Assembly (NCBI GenBank): GCA_025766275.1
Contig: JAFKAC010000098.1
Span: forward strand, 124,001 to 188,000
Reading direction: 5' to 3'
DNA from: Lactarius indigo
Taxonomy: Eukaryota > Basidiomycota > Agaricomycetes > Russulales > Russulaceae
DNA length: 64,000 nt
The notes beneath the pieces were generated by a model. That model had not been told where the DNA came from, ran no database searches, and was given only the letters and a program-made list of their open reading frames with translations. The translations under genes were made by a program, and so were the position numbers. This document shows positions 32,820 through 42,884 of this stretch, one piece after another; position 1 is the stretch's first letter; every line of letters starts with the position of its first letter.

Positions 32820-35800
32820 TGAAATGCTTGTATGAGGTCAGGGGCATGGATGTTACCGTAGGGCTCCCAAGTATTGTCCACATCAGGATATCCTTTCCAT
32901 TTGATGAGGTACTGAAGCTGGCGGCATCATCTGCGTGAGTCACGAATTTCTTCGACCTCGTACTCTTCTATCCCATCAATAAGATCAGGGGCTGGTCACA
33001 AGAAGTTTGGGCCATGCTCGGTGGTTTTGTGATAAGGGAGAAGAAGAGATGCATGGAAGACATTATGGATCTTCCATGTCGGTGGGAGTGCCAGCTGGTA
33101 GACAATGTGAGAGATGACTTTAGTGATGGGGAATGGGCCATAACACTTTGGGGCTAGCTTGGCAGTAGGGTGTGATGTGGTGAGGTTCTTAGCTTCTAGC
33201 CAGACAAGGTCGCCTTCCTTGTATGGGGTGAAGGAAGAAGGAGCTTTAATGGCCATCTCCTGGGCTGCTTTGATGCCCTGCTGTGCCAACATTCGTATAT
33301 CTGAGATTGCTGTGAGGCGCTTGCTGACAGATGGGGCAGCATGATTGGTAAGATGGGTGCCAGGAGTGCGAGGAGTGTGGCCCATAAGGAGGTTGAATGG
33401 AGTGTGACATGTAGTGGTGTTTGGCCAGCTGTTGTGTGCGAACTGGGCTGATAGGAGCCAATCTACCCAGTCTGTCTGTCGTCCATTGCAGAAGAAGCAT
33501 AAGTACTGTTCCAACCACTGGTTAGATCGCTCGGATTGGCTGTCCATCTGTGGGTGATAAGCCATTGAGATATTCTGCGTGATACCTAGAGACTTGCAGA
33601 GTTGCTGAGAGGAGGCGGAGGCAAAGCAAGGATCTCTATCAGTGATAATGCGAGTGGGTAGTCCGAAGTGGGGATAGACATGTTAGTGATAAAGTGCTGC
33701 CACCCCAGGGCCATTAATCGATTCTTTGCAGGGGATAAACAGTGTTCCCTTGGTACAATCATGGTCAGTGATTGTTAAAATAGAATTGAACCCATGGGAG
33801 AGGGGGAGCTTAGTAATGAAGTCCATCATTACTGTTTCAAATGGTTGCACTGAGGGGTTGGTGGCAATGGGAAAGGGTGGGGGCCAAGGTTGATGGGAGA
33901 CAGCTTTGTTTGCCTGGCAAGTGGCGCAGCCCTTAACGTAGGCTATAATGGTGTTTTGCATCCCTGGCCACCAGTAGTCACGTGAAATGAGGGCATGAGT
34001 GTTGGCAATTCCTGGGTGGCCAGTGCTAGGGGAATCATGATAGAGGGAAATTACCCCCCTCCAAAGATCGGGGTCTTCCATAACCACAAGGCAGGCACTG
34101 TGCCACCAGGAGCCATCAGAGAAGGAGAGGTCGTAAACATCCTTCCAGCACAGGATAGTGGGCAGGTGTGACAGTTGTAGGGCATGGACATTCTGTTCAA
34201 GTGAGGAAAGCTGAGTGGCCTGGATGAAGAGCTGCGCAGGGAGGATGGTGATGTCCTGGTTGTCAGTAGAGCCATCATCATGGTCAGGTCGTCAAGAGAG
34301 AGCATCAGCACAGTTAACAGTGCCAGGTTTATGAACAAGCTTTAGATTATACTCGCCAAGTAAGGGGATGTAATGGGCAACACACTGGTTGATTTTATGG
34401 GGTTGCTTGTAGTATTGGAGGTTTGCATGATCAGTATAGATGGTGACAGGATATGGGGAGCCGAGGAGGAAGTGACGCCACTCTTTAAGGGTGGTGATGA
34501 CTGCAAGTAATTCACGGTTGTGGATGTCATAGTTGCACTCTGCCTCATTGAATGTCTTCTAGTGGTATGCGACTGGATGGAGTTCGTTGTTGGTGTCACG
34601 CTGGTACAGAATGCCACCAGTGGCGAAGGTGGAGGTGTCAACTTCAACTTCAAAGGGAGCACTTAGGTCAGGCTGCCAGAGAACTGGAGTGCTGGTGAGA
34701 ATGTTAACAAGCTTATCAATGGCAGCAGTGCATTCAGGTGTCCGGACAAAGGGGCAGTCCTTCTTTAGGAGATTAGTGAGTGGTTGGGCGATGTTGGTGA
34801 AGCCAGGGATGAAGGGTCATTGGTATCCAAAGACTCCTAGGGTGCTGCGTACTTGTTTGACTGTTTTAAGAGTGCAAGGCCAGTCTCTGAGTCCAGCAAG
34901 CTTGGTAGGATCGGCTTCAATTTTGTCACCTTCAGAGATGAGCCCCAGATATTCCACTCTCTGTGTTTCAAAGGTGCACTTTTCTGGTTTAAGGAAAAGG
35001 CTTTCTCATTCCAATATATCCAACACTTCATGGACAATGGTGCAGTGAAGAGAGAGGTCATCTGGGGTGGCGATAAGAATATCATCCATGTAATCGAAGA
35101 CGTAACAGCAGCTCTCTGCCTTCAGCTGGGTATGCAGGATAGTGTCCATCATAGCCTGGAAGGTAGAGGGAGAATTAGTTAACCCAAAGAACATGACGCA
35201 GGGTTCAAATAGTCCTTCTTCTGTTTTGAAGGCTGCTTTCCATTTGTCACCCACCTTGATTTGCATGTTATTATATCCCCACCTGATGTTGAACTTAGTG
35301 TAGAGGCGGCTGCCTCTAAGACCTTCTGTGAGGGTCTTAATAAGGGGGAGGGGGTAGGTGTTGCAGATAGTGTGCTGGTTCAGGCATCGGTAGTCCTGGA
35401 CTGGTTGTAATTTCCCATCCTTTTTCTTAATAAAGAAAAAGGGGCTGGCATAAGGGGAGTGTGATGGACAGATATATTGCTTTGCCAAGTGTTCATCCAA
35501 AAAGTTTTGTAATGCCCCACATTCATCCTTAGTCAGGGGATACACTTTACAGTCAAGGGTGGCAGGCACATCTGGGGCGAGTTTGATTGCATGATCCCAG
35601 TCACATGATGGTGGGAAGCATTGGGATTCCACTTCGGAAAATACCATGATGTGGCGGCGGTACTCGGTGGGGATTGAATCCTCAGTCAGTTTTGCTTTGT
35701 CTTTGTTCACCTCGATGGCCCATTGCTGTGCCATGTTTGTGCCTCAAATCATCTCTCCACTTGGTATTCTAATGTGTAGTTTGTCTCCAGCTTCCCAGGG

Positions 35801-36232
35801 ATCGATGGCATCAACAAGCAATTGCCACTCATTGAAAGTGGTGGCCCAGACGAGTAGGTAAGGTAATAGTGCTTGGTGCCGACTTGTTTTTGTTGCAGGG
35901 TTTGTCTCTGGTGTCTGTTTGTCAATTGGCTCCACTCCAGGGTTACAGTGTTCGTTCTAGGTCACAAATGTGTCTCCCCCATTGGGGGCTTCGACTTGGA
36001 TTGTGGTAGATCTGCGCACTGTGGGTACGAGGAGGGTAGAGAGGTGAAGAGGGTCTGGGGTGAGTATTCCCTTTTTCAAATTGATTTGTGATTTGAACTG
36101 CTGAAGCCAAGGGTATCCTAGTAGAATATTGTTGTTGCCAGTTCTGTGACATAGAATCATTGTGTTATTTGTTTTGTCCTGAGTTGTACCTTCAATGGAA
36201 CATATTTTTCGATTCGTTAATATGCCCAGCAC
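32820..36232 (-). pseudogene. pol of F (RT, RNase H, integrase, chromodomain)
   Basis: Broken into several frames. From 36232 downward: protease flank ILLGYPWLQQF; a linker with stops; RT from 35734 (CFPPSCDWDHAIKL, FNIRWGYNNMQIK, DYMDDILIAT); RNase H in disrupted frames about 34990-34300; integrase with HDSPSTGHPG and CATCQ (34087-33683), MMDFITKLPLS and DRDPCF, then AYHPQMDSQSERSNQ; chromodomain EYEVEEIRDSR...YLIKWKGYPDVDNTWEP (about 32980-32830). Several stops are present, for example near 33690 and in the chromodomain. It is a dead chromovirus pol of a family distinct from A-C. Confidence 0.85.
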
Positions 36233-38564
36233 ACAGCTGGCCAGCCAATATTGGGCACTTTTCTGTATCGCTCTGGCGGCTGACTTTCCTGCACTTCAGC
36301 TGATCTCAGGCATGAGCCCATTCCTTTCCTTTCACTTTGCGACCTCACTTGGTTGCCCTCTAGGGTCTACTTTATATTTAGATCAATACCTCTGTCTCCA
36401 TGTATATAAACATCCTGTAACTACTCCTTTCCAACCAGTTAATCTTAGTCCACTTTCCCTCAGAGCTTAGAGCTCTGAGGGTCCCAGTTCCCTTCGCTCA
36501 CCATGTTCCCCTAAGTGCCGCACCATCATGCACCCTTCGGCGCTTTAGAGCGACGTTTCCCCCGAATCAGCCGACTGCTGTACAAAGTAGTGAGTCCCAC
36601 GAAGGCCTGCACAATTAGCAACGCAGCTTCACACCTCCCTGAACCCAGGGTAGCTCAGGTTGTTTCAGGCAGTGTCCTGATGTGTAGAGACAACCTAGCT
36701 CATCATTCTGGTGGCCAACATGGGGAGGTAGAAGCAACTTGCATTTGTAGGCCTCAAGGAGCAATCACAACCATGTTTTCAGCCCACAACAGCCATCTTC
36801 CCTTGCATTGCTTGTCTGGCAGATTCCAGCCGATCTGCACAACCACCTTGGCTGACATTCATTACACTTAGCAACAGGATAGCGAACCCCCAATCGATTA
36901 CCTTTCCAATAATACCAAATCCTTCAACTGCAGTACCGGAACAAGCCAACTCACAGCTGATTGCACAACAACAATCTTGGTATACAACTTCACAAGCACC
37001 AACAGCATCACGGACACTGTCAACACCCCCTCTGAGTCAAGCACGAGTGACTCAACCAATGCCTTGTATGACATCTTCCCCCCTGTTAGCGACTTGCACA
37101 TTATCACCCTCACCCCAAGCCCAGTCCATGCCATCTCGAATGACTGCATCCCTCATCCCCATACCCTACAACACTTCCCATGCCCACATCATTGCCTGTA
37201 GTCTCTGCAACCCCAAGTCAAGTGCTAGCGACTCAACCGATGCCCTGTGTGGCATCCTCTCAAACATCAGCAATGCACATGCTATCGCTGTCATCCCCAG
37301 TCCCTCCAGCGACTCCACTTGCATTTCTTATTCTCCTAGCATCCTTGGCAGAATTCCTGATTCAATGAGCATCATTCCCTTCAGCACATGTCTTAGTGGC
37401 CCTGAGCGGCCCCAGTTGTGAGTCACCCATGTGATCAGAAGTCAGCCACAATGGCCACAAAATCATGTTATCGCTCCAATTTCACTCCACCTCGTATGTC
37501 AACTCGAATGAGTGCAACACATATTTCCAATGTACTTCCTTGTTTCTAAAGATTCCGAACTTCACCTCTGGTGACCTGTGCAATGACAAGCAATCTCTTT
37601 CAGTCTATGATGATCACTGGACTCCATCCCCGGGCTGTCTTTGTTATCACCAGAATCTAGTCATTTTCAGTCACCTCAGTCTTCCACTGCACCCATTTCG
37701 CCCTGTCCTTTGATCCCATCTTCATCTTTGATTCTTTCCACTTTCCATCTCTCCAATTCTCACTTTAAACTCACACTTTGGCAGTCTCATCTTCCCATAT
37801 TCTGTACTAGTTGTAGTGTTGAAGATTTCCACCTTGTCAACATTACTGCTCCATCAATATCGGATCTCTCCCATCTACTTTCAGATTACACTTCTCTATT
37901 TTGGTGTTCCCTTGTTTTCTCCCTTCAATGCCCTTCCTTCCCTTTTGATTTCACCTTCGATCCCAATCCCACTCCAGCCTGAATCTCCAAACTTGCACAT
38001 TTGCTCTCCAGTTTGATCACTTCATCTTCACTCACCACAACAACCTTGCAGCAACCCTTTCCACTCCAAATCTCACACCCCCTCCCATTTTTGTTTGTAG
38101 ATCACTGCACATATGCACCAACAGGATGTAGTAGGACAACAATGACAACCCTTATGTGCCACGCATCAGACCGGCAGCAATGCCATCACCTCACTCAGAG
38201 CCTAGTGTATGACTGCCAGCACGCTCTGATGGATCTCCATGGATTTCATTCACGCGAATGGCCCCTTTTCTGGCAATCCCTTGTCAACATTTTGGCAATC
38301 CCACCCCACAACACCAGACCCTCAACTTTCCCCTTCGTCTTTGCTCACGGCCTCAGAATCTCAGCTCACACAAGCACATTTGGCGATGCACAATTAGCCT
38401 GAGCCCACACCTGCATTGTCAACCATGTTGCTACCCTTGGTCTCCCCTACCCCCTGGCTCCTCTGTCATTATCAGTGTCCCTCCCAGCATCAGCAATTCA
38501 ATTACTATCATCCCCTCCCTGCGTTTTCCGGCCCCGTGTGGCCAGGCGATTTTACGGCCCTGTA
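36233..38564. other. Long stretch without a recognisable gene
   Basis: Contains a GTATATAAAC box near 36401 followed by GAGCTTAGAGCTCTGAGG, possibly a degraded LTR promoter, then C/T/A-rich low-complexity DNA. Frames around 37000-37420 repeat a degenerate unit (SDSTNALYDI... and SDSTDALCGI...), suggesting an old tandem duplication of ~150-200 bp. I recognise no protein family, and no RNA gene was seen. Confidence 0.4.
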
Positions 38565-39190
38565 TTAAGCATAGGGAAGGAGGGGCTTGCTGGCCATGGG
38601 AATGGCGGTGGGCACTAGTGGCTCATTGAGAGGGTTACTGAGAATGTCATAACTGCCAAAGGCCTGCAACAGCAGAGAGAGACACTCATAATCAGCAGGG
38701 GAGGCAGGGTTGGTGCACATGGCAACAGCAGGGTTGTCAGACATGACCTGGACAAGGTAAGAGTACTCCTTGTCATGGAGAGCACAGAAGGCCAGGCAGA
38801 GGTCGTCCAAAGGAGCCAAGTAGTGAGTGCCACTGACTTCCAGAGCAACCTCCTGAGTGAGACCTTTGGTGAACAGTTGGTGTGAGCAGGCCATGGCAGC
38901 AGCCATACACTTGGAGGAGACATTCAGCAAAGACCCTACTGGGGCAGGGAACAATTCCCAGAAACACTTGGTGATTGACTGGAGTCAAGGGCTGGTGTCA
39001 GGTCCCACTGTATTGTCTTTGACAAGTGCCAGGAAAATGTCTATAGACGCTGTGGCAGCACTGATCTGGGCAACACAAGTGTCACCCTGGGTCTTGGCAA
39101 ATGGCACAAGCAGACCTTGGACAGTCATCAGCAAATAAACCTTAGCACATTTGGTGACACATTTGGTAGAGGTCTCCTCACTTGTAACGT
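38565..39190 (-). pseudogene. Unidentified coding relic, cut by the D LTR
   Basis: One minus-strand frame runs from the D LTR border to a TAA-type end at 38565, with a single in-frame TGA at 38982-38984. The product is not low-complexity. It has an N-terminal part with two Cys (STKCVTKCAKVY) and a C-terminal part with YLAPLDDLCLAFCALHDKEY. I do not recognise the family. The D LTR at 39191 seems to have removed its start. It could be a host gene fragment or a mobile-element accessory protein. Confidence 0.4.
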
Positions 39191-39605
39191 TGTCACGATG
39201 TGTCACGATCACGTGACATCGTCACATCACGTCACGTAACGTCCGCGTTCAAGATCTGACCCTCGAAAGTCTTACAGAAGTTGTGTATCACTCAGAGCAC
39301 GCCTTATGGTGCTAAGATTCTGAATCATCTACGTAGCAATCGATAGTGACGTGGCTTACAGATAACAGTCCCTGAAAACCCCAGTATGTACGAGTATAAG
39401 ATGTAGTTCATTGAGTAGCACAAACCTTGTCTACTCTTAGTTCTCGAATACCGAGTCTGTTGATCATCGAACCCTCTTGCTTGTGAACTCCCAGAGTGAC
39501 ACAGGAACCCCCGAAACTCGACTTACTTCAAGGAAGTAAGTCTCGACTCTACCCGCATGTCGAGCTTGGCTCCACGAAACCATACAGTCCCTCGGAACCA
39601 TAACA
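39191..39605 (+). repeat. 5' LTR of D
   Basis: 415 bp, TGTCACG to CCATAACA. It shares with the C LTR the stretch around AACAGTCCCTGAAAA, GAGTATAAGATGTAG and CCTTGTCTACTCTT. It was inserted into the unidentified pseudogene to its left. Confidence 0.8.
39395..39439 (+). promoter_or_regulatory. Predicted promoter and start site in the D LTR
   Basis: TATAA at 39395-39399, GAGTAG at 39413-39418, then GTCTACTCTTA at 39429-39439. The last is a perfect 11-nt complement of the first 11 bases after the LTR (TAAGAGTAGAC, 39606-39616). The TATA-to-start spacing is 34 nt, as in A and B. Confidence 0.7.
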
Positions 39606-40510
39606 TAAGAGTAGACCATTTACTCAGCCATGGATGAGGCGCAAGTCGTTCGTATAAACTACTGGTCGAGACGCTTGATCTCTCCTATAGCCCGAGACCC
39701 TGAACTGCTGTAGGAAAGGACGATAGATCCTCCTCACACACGTGAACCCTGATTGCCGCAGAACGAGGCGTAAAGCGTTCCCAGAAAAACCACAAATTAC
39801 AGAACGAGGCAATCGCCCTCCTCTGTAACCAGAACCGTGTGCGTAACAGTCCCCGAGCGGACGCGAAGCACACCGACACTCAGTGCAATCGATACTGCGA
39901 GTCACCAACGAAACCAAATCACGATGCATAGAACCGAAACTGCTGCTGCCGATGGACGAGGCAAAACACGTCCCCATGAAACCACGACTTGTGCGCATGA
40001 CAGTCCCTGCGCGGACATGCACCACCCAGAGCCAGGACACATGATGAATAACTTGAGACAACCCGCATATATTGAACCAGCCAGCGAACACAACGTAAAG
40101 TGTTTGATAGATAGAACGACACCCTTGAACCATGCAACGTGCTACGCCAACGATTGACATACAGAACAGAACCTGAACAACCCACGGAAAGAGTCAGTGA
40201 TATTCAAACAGCTCACGACGCCAGTGAACAAATGACGACGACTCACAGAACAAGCGCAAGATAACGCAATGACACAGAACTTGAAGAACCCCACGCTCAA
40301 CGAATTGAGCAAACAGGCACAGCCGTACACGAAACCTACGAAGGAACGTGTAATTGAACAACACAGCACAGAACCTGTAGGAACGCCACCCAGAAATCAC
40401 AACAGCCGAATAGACGGATGTCAGTGGATAGAGAAACACGACAGCGACAAAGAAGAGCAACGTACGGACATGCAGGCATCAATGAACGCCTCATCAATAA
40501 CGAAGAATCA
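39606..40510 (+). other. D leader and start of gag, degraded
   Basis: Begins with the D PBS (39606-39616). Beyond it every frame is short and full of stops. Repeated Arg/His-rich motifs (GCGGAC, CCACGA, GTAACAGTCCC) suggest internal duplication. It corresponds by position to the leader and Gag N-terminus of C. The B element is inserted at its end. Confidence 0.5.
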
Positions 40511-41017
40511 TGTTACGGTATGGACTCAAATGACTCATTACACACGACTCATGACCGGTTATGACTACGGTCTGGTATCCGTATTAGTCATGGACTCTTA
40601 CTTCGCATCAGTCAGCATAGTAGTTCGCATGTGATTGTGACTCATGTATGACTCATTCCTAGGATAGCGGTACTAGGGTTCGAGCTAGTTACGCTATTGG
40701 TTACTTACTATTCCAGCGGCGCTTCAAAGCCCGCGTGTATCTGTATAAGTAGTAGCAGCGGAAGACCAAGAGTCCCCATCTTGGTCTTCTTCAAATCCAC
40801 CACTTGACTCGTTCTCTTTCTTGCCTTAGTCTCGGACTAAGTGTGCCTCCACTCGTATCCAAGGGATACTACTTCTTTGCTCTAAGCTGCAGTGTGTGCC
40901 GGCGTGCCCCTGTTCAGCTCGCGTTGGGTTGACACATGATCCCCATTCGCCTAACCCCGTTAAGTTGATTACGCCCTCACAGCGTCCAAGTCGGACTAAC
41001 GCCGGTGGAGCGTAACA
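40511..41017 (+). repeat. 5' LTR of B
   Basis: 507 bp with 7-bp inverted ends TGTTACG/CGTAACA. It differs from the 3' LTR at five sites, all T or A here where the other has the C or G of a CpG. Confidence 0.97.
40744..40788 (+). promoter_or_regulatory. Predicted promoter and start site in the B 5' LTR
   Basis: TATAA at 40744-40748, GAAGACCAAGA at 40761-40771, then ATCTTGGTCTT at 40778-40788, which is the exact complement of the PBS. The spacing from TATA is 34 nt. The two arms form an inverted repeat around the predicted start site, also seen in the solo B LTRs and the G LTR. Confidence 0.7.
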
Positions 41018-41030
41018 TTAAGACCAAGAT
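41018..41030 (+). promoter_or_regulatory. Primer-binding site of B (self-priming type)
   Basis: AAGACCAAGAT at 41020-41030, two bases after the LTR, is complementary over 11 nt to ATCTTGGTCTT at 40778-40788. Length and position match the Tf1 self-primer arrangement. Confidence 0.75.
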
Positions 41031-42180
41031 CCTCAACCGTGGCGTACTCAACCAGAGACCAGTGGACATCATTCCGTCCCTATCATATTGAAAGACAAGG
41101 AGATCGCAACGTACCTACAAGATTTCTAGGAGCAGCTCAGTGGAGAGAACGAGGAGAAGATACCGGATACTTCGTAGAGTTTAACGGTCCCAACCGTTTC
41201 CGACCTGTTGAGTTCAATTTTGAACATCTCTGTTGGACCGAGGTTACTTGGAACCCCATAGATCACCGCTGGGATATTGTACGACCAGCTGGAAGAAATT
41301 ACAACTGCGACAGTGACGCGCGAGAGCTCAACAGCCGCGCCGATTACGGTCCCATAGACGGACAAGCACAAGAGCATACAGACGAAGGAATCAGCGGAGA
41401 AGAAGCCTCCGAAAGTCAGTCACCAAGCAGAGGAACAACACCAGCAGAAGACGCCAGCCTAGGAGCAATTGGCGATCACATTATACAACGAACTGAGTCC
41501 CTTACCATTCATCAACCCGAACCAGAAGTAATTCACATTCGTAGTCCAGCAGTCGCAATGGCCACTGCCACCATCACGCAAGAAGAGCTGCAGCTCACTA
41601 CCGAAGCAAGGGATCAAATAGCCCTAGAAGAACAGAGACGTATCGCAGAAGAATCACGAGCTAATCTGGCGCCCATCAATCCATACACTGGTCATCGAAT
41701 GACCGACGACGACGTAGCCATCCATCGTGCCATTGGCCCAGATGTAGCTGACCCCCCCAGTGGAGGAGGCGGACCTCCTAACGCCCTACCAGGAGGAGGA
41801 GGAGGAGGACCCCCGTCGAGAGGACCTGGGTTTGGTGGGTTCCCTGGGGGATTCCCAGGAGGACCACCTGGAGGAGGACCTCCGGGAGGAGGATTACCAG
41901 GTGCAGGACCCATTATTCCCCCTCCAAGTAATAAGCTAGCTGGCGAAGCACCAACAGTATTTGACGGAGAACGCGCGAAAGTTGAAGCGTTTCTCACTCA
42001 ATGGCATGTCTACTGGGGAATGAATGCCGACGAAGGCATTATGGCAACCCCATACCGACGCGCATTACTCTTCCTCTCTTACATCAAAGGCGTCAACGTT
42101 AGCGAATGGGTACTAGCAATGCTCACCTGGCTCAATGGCCAGATACAAGCCGGAATACCGCGAACAAGTGAAGGGTTATG

Positions 42181-42757
42181 TGTTATGATCCGACGCTTCG
42201 GACCTAACCCACAGTATGTCTCCACCCTGACTTCCCCTTTTGTATCATACCTTGTTACCAAAGGAGCTACTGTTACTAGTGGCGCTGTTTCTTTGATCCG
42301 AACTTCTGCTTACCCCGTTTAGTCTCTTTAACATTGTGTGGACTTGTGTTCATGTTGTTTGGAACCCTGTCCTATATAAACCTGTACCATAGACCGTAGG
42401 AAGCCAGACTTGGCTTCGTTTGCAATCTAGCAACCTTGCCTCCGTATTTTGGTGTGACCTCGCCTTATCCCTCTCTTCTTGTGCATCCCCTACCTCAGTC
42501 CCTAACCAGGACACTTCGAAGTCTTTGCAGTTGAACTATATCAACGCGTTACACCTGTTATACTCTGTGCACTAGCAAGATCCAGTGTAGAGAAGTGTTA
42601 GACACTTCGGACGAGGAGTCCTACATTACAGAGTAGTGCTGCACCTTGTGCCACACTTTACCACTCGTATTTCATAGCAATAAGACAACAGAGGTCTTCG
42701 CTTGATACTTGTGTGATTCAGAACCTCTAGAACCCACGCCTCTGCTAGGGCGTAACA
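42181..42757 (+). repeat. 5' LTR of A3
   Basis: 577 bp, TGTTATG to CGTAACA. It is identical to the 3' LTR except at the CG of ACTTCGGAC, which is CA in the 3' copy. Confidence 0.98.
42373..42416 (+). promoter_or_regulatory. Predicted promoter and start site in the A3 5' LTR
   Basis: TATATAA at 42373-42379, AAGCC at 42401-42405, then AGACTTGGCTT at 42406-42416, the complement of the PBS. The TATA-to-start spacing is 33 nt. AAGCC and GGCTT form a short inverted repeat across the predicted start. Confidence 0.7.
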
Positions 42758-42769
42758 TAAGCCAAGTCT
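42758..42769 (+). promoter_or_regulatory. Primer-binding site of A3 (self-priming type)
   Basis: AAGCCAAGTCT at 42759-42769, one base after the LTR, is an 11-nt perfect complement of AGACTTGGCTT at 42406-42416. It has no resemblance to a tRNA 3' end complement beginning TGG. Confidence 0.75.
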
Positions 42770-42884
42770 ACAACACCCAAGACACTACTGCCACACAGCA
42801 GAGTGGGCGACGGATCCTCCTTGACACAAGAGGCCGCTTCAGCCATCCCCTCACACAAATCAGCACCCAAGATAGACCACAATC

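Larger units (their letters stand above)
32362..36232 (-). mobile_element. Ty3/Gypsy chromovirus F, 5'-truncated and degenerate
   Basis: Minus-strand element with a 3' LTR (32362-32778), a polypurine tract (reverse of TTACCCCCATTCTA, 32779-32792) and pol from just after the protease active site to the chromodomain. The 5' LTR, gag and the protease DTG/DSG motif are missing; homology ends near 36232. Unlike A, B and C, the coding part ends right after the chromodomain. Confidence 0.85.

Noticed and set aside
36515..38402. Several plus-strand frames of 60-133 codons
   Set aside because: They are low-complexity Ser/Pro/Thr/His-rich, lack ATG in good context or any domain, and occupy C/T-rich DNA. 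I treat the stretch as non-coding.
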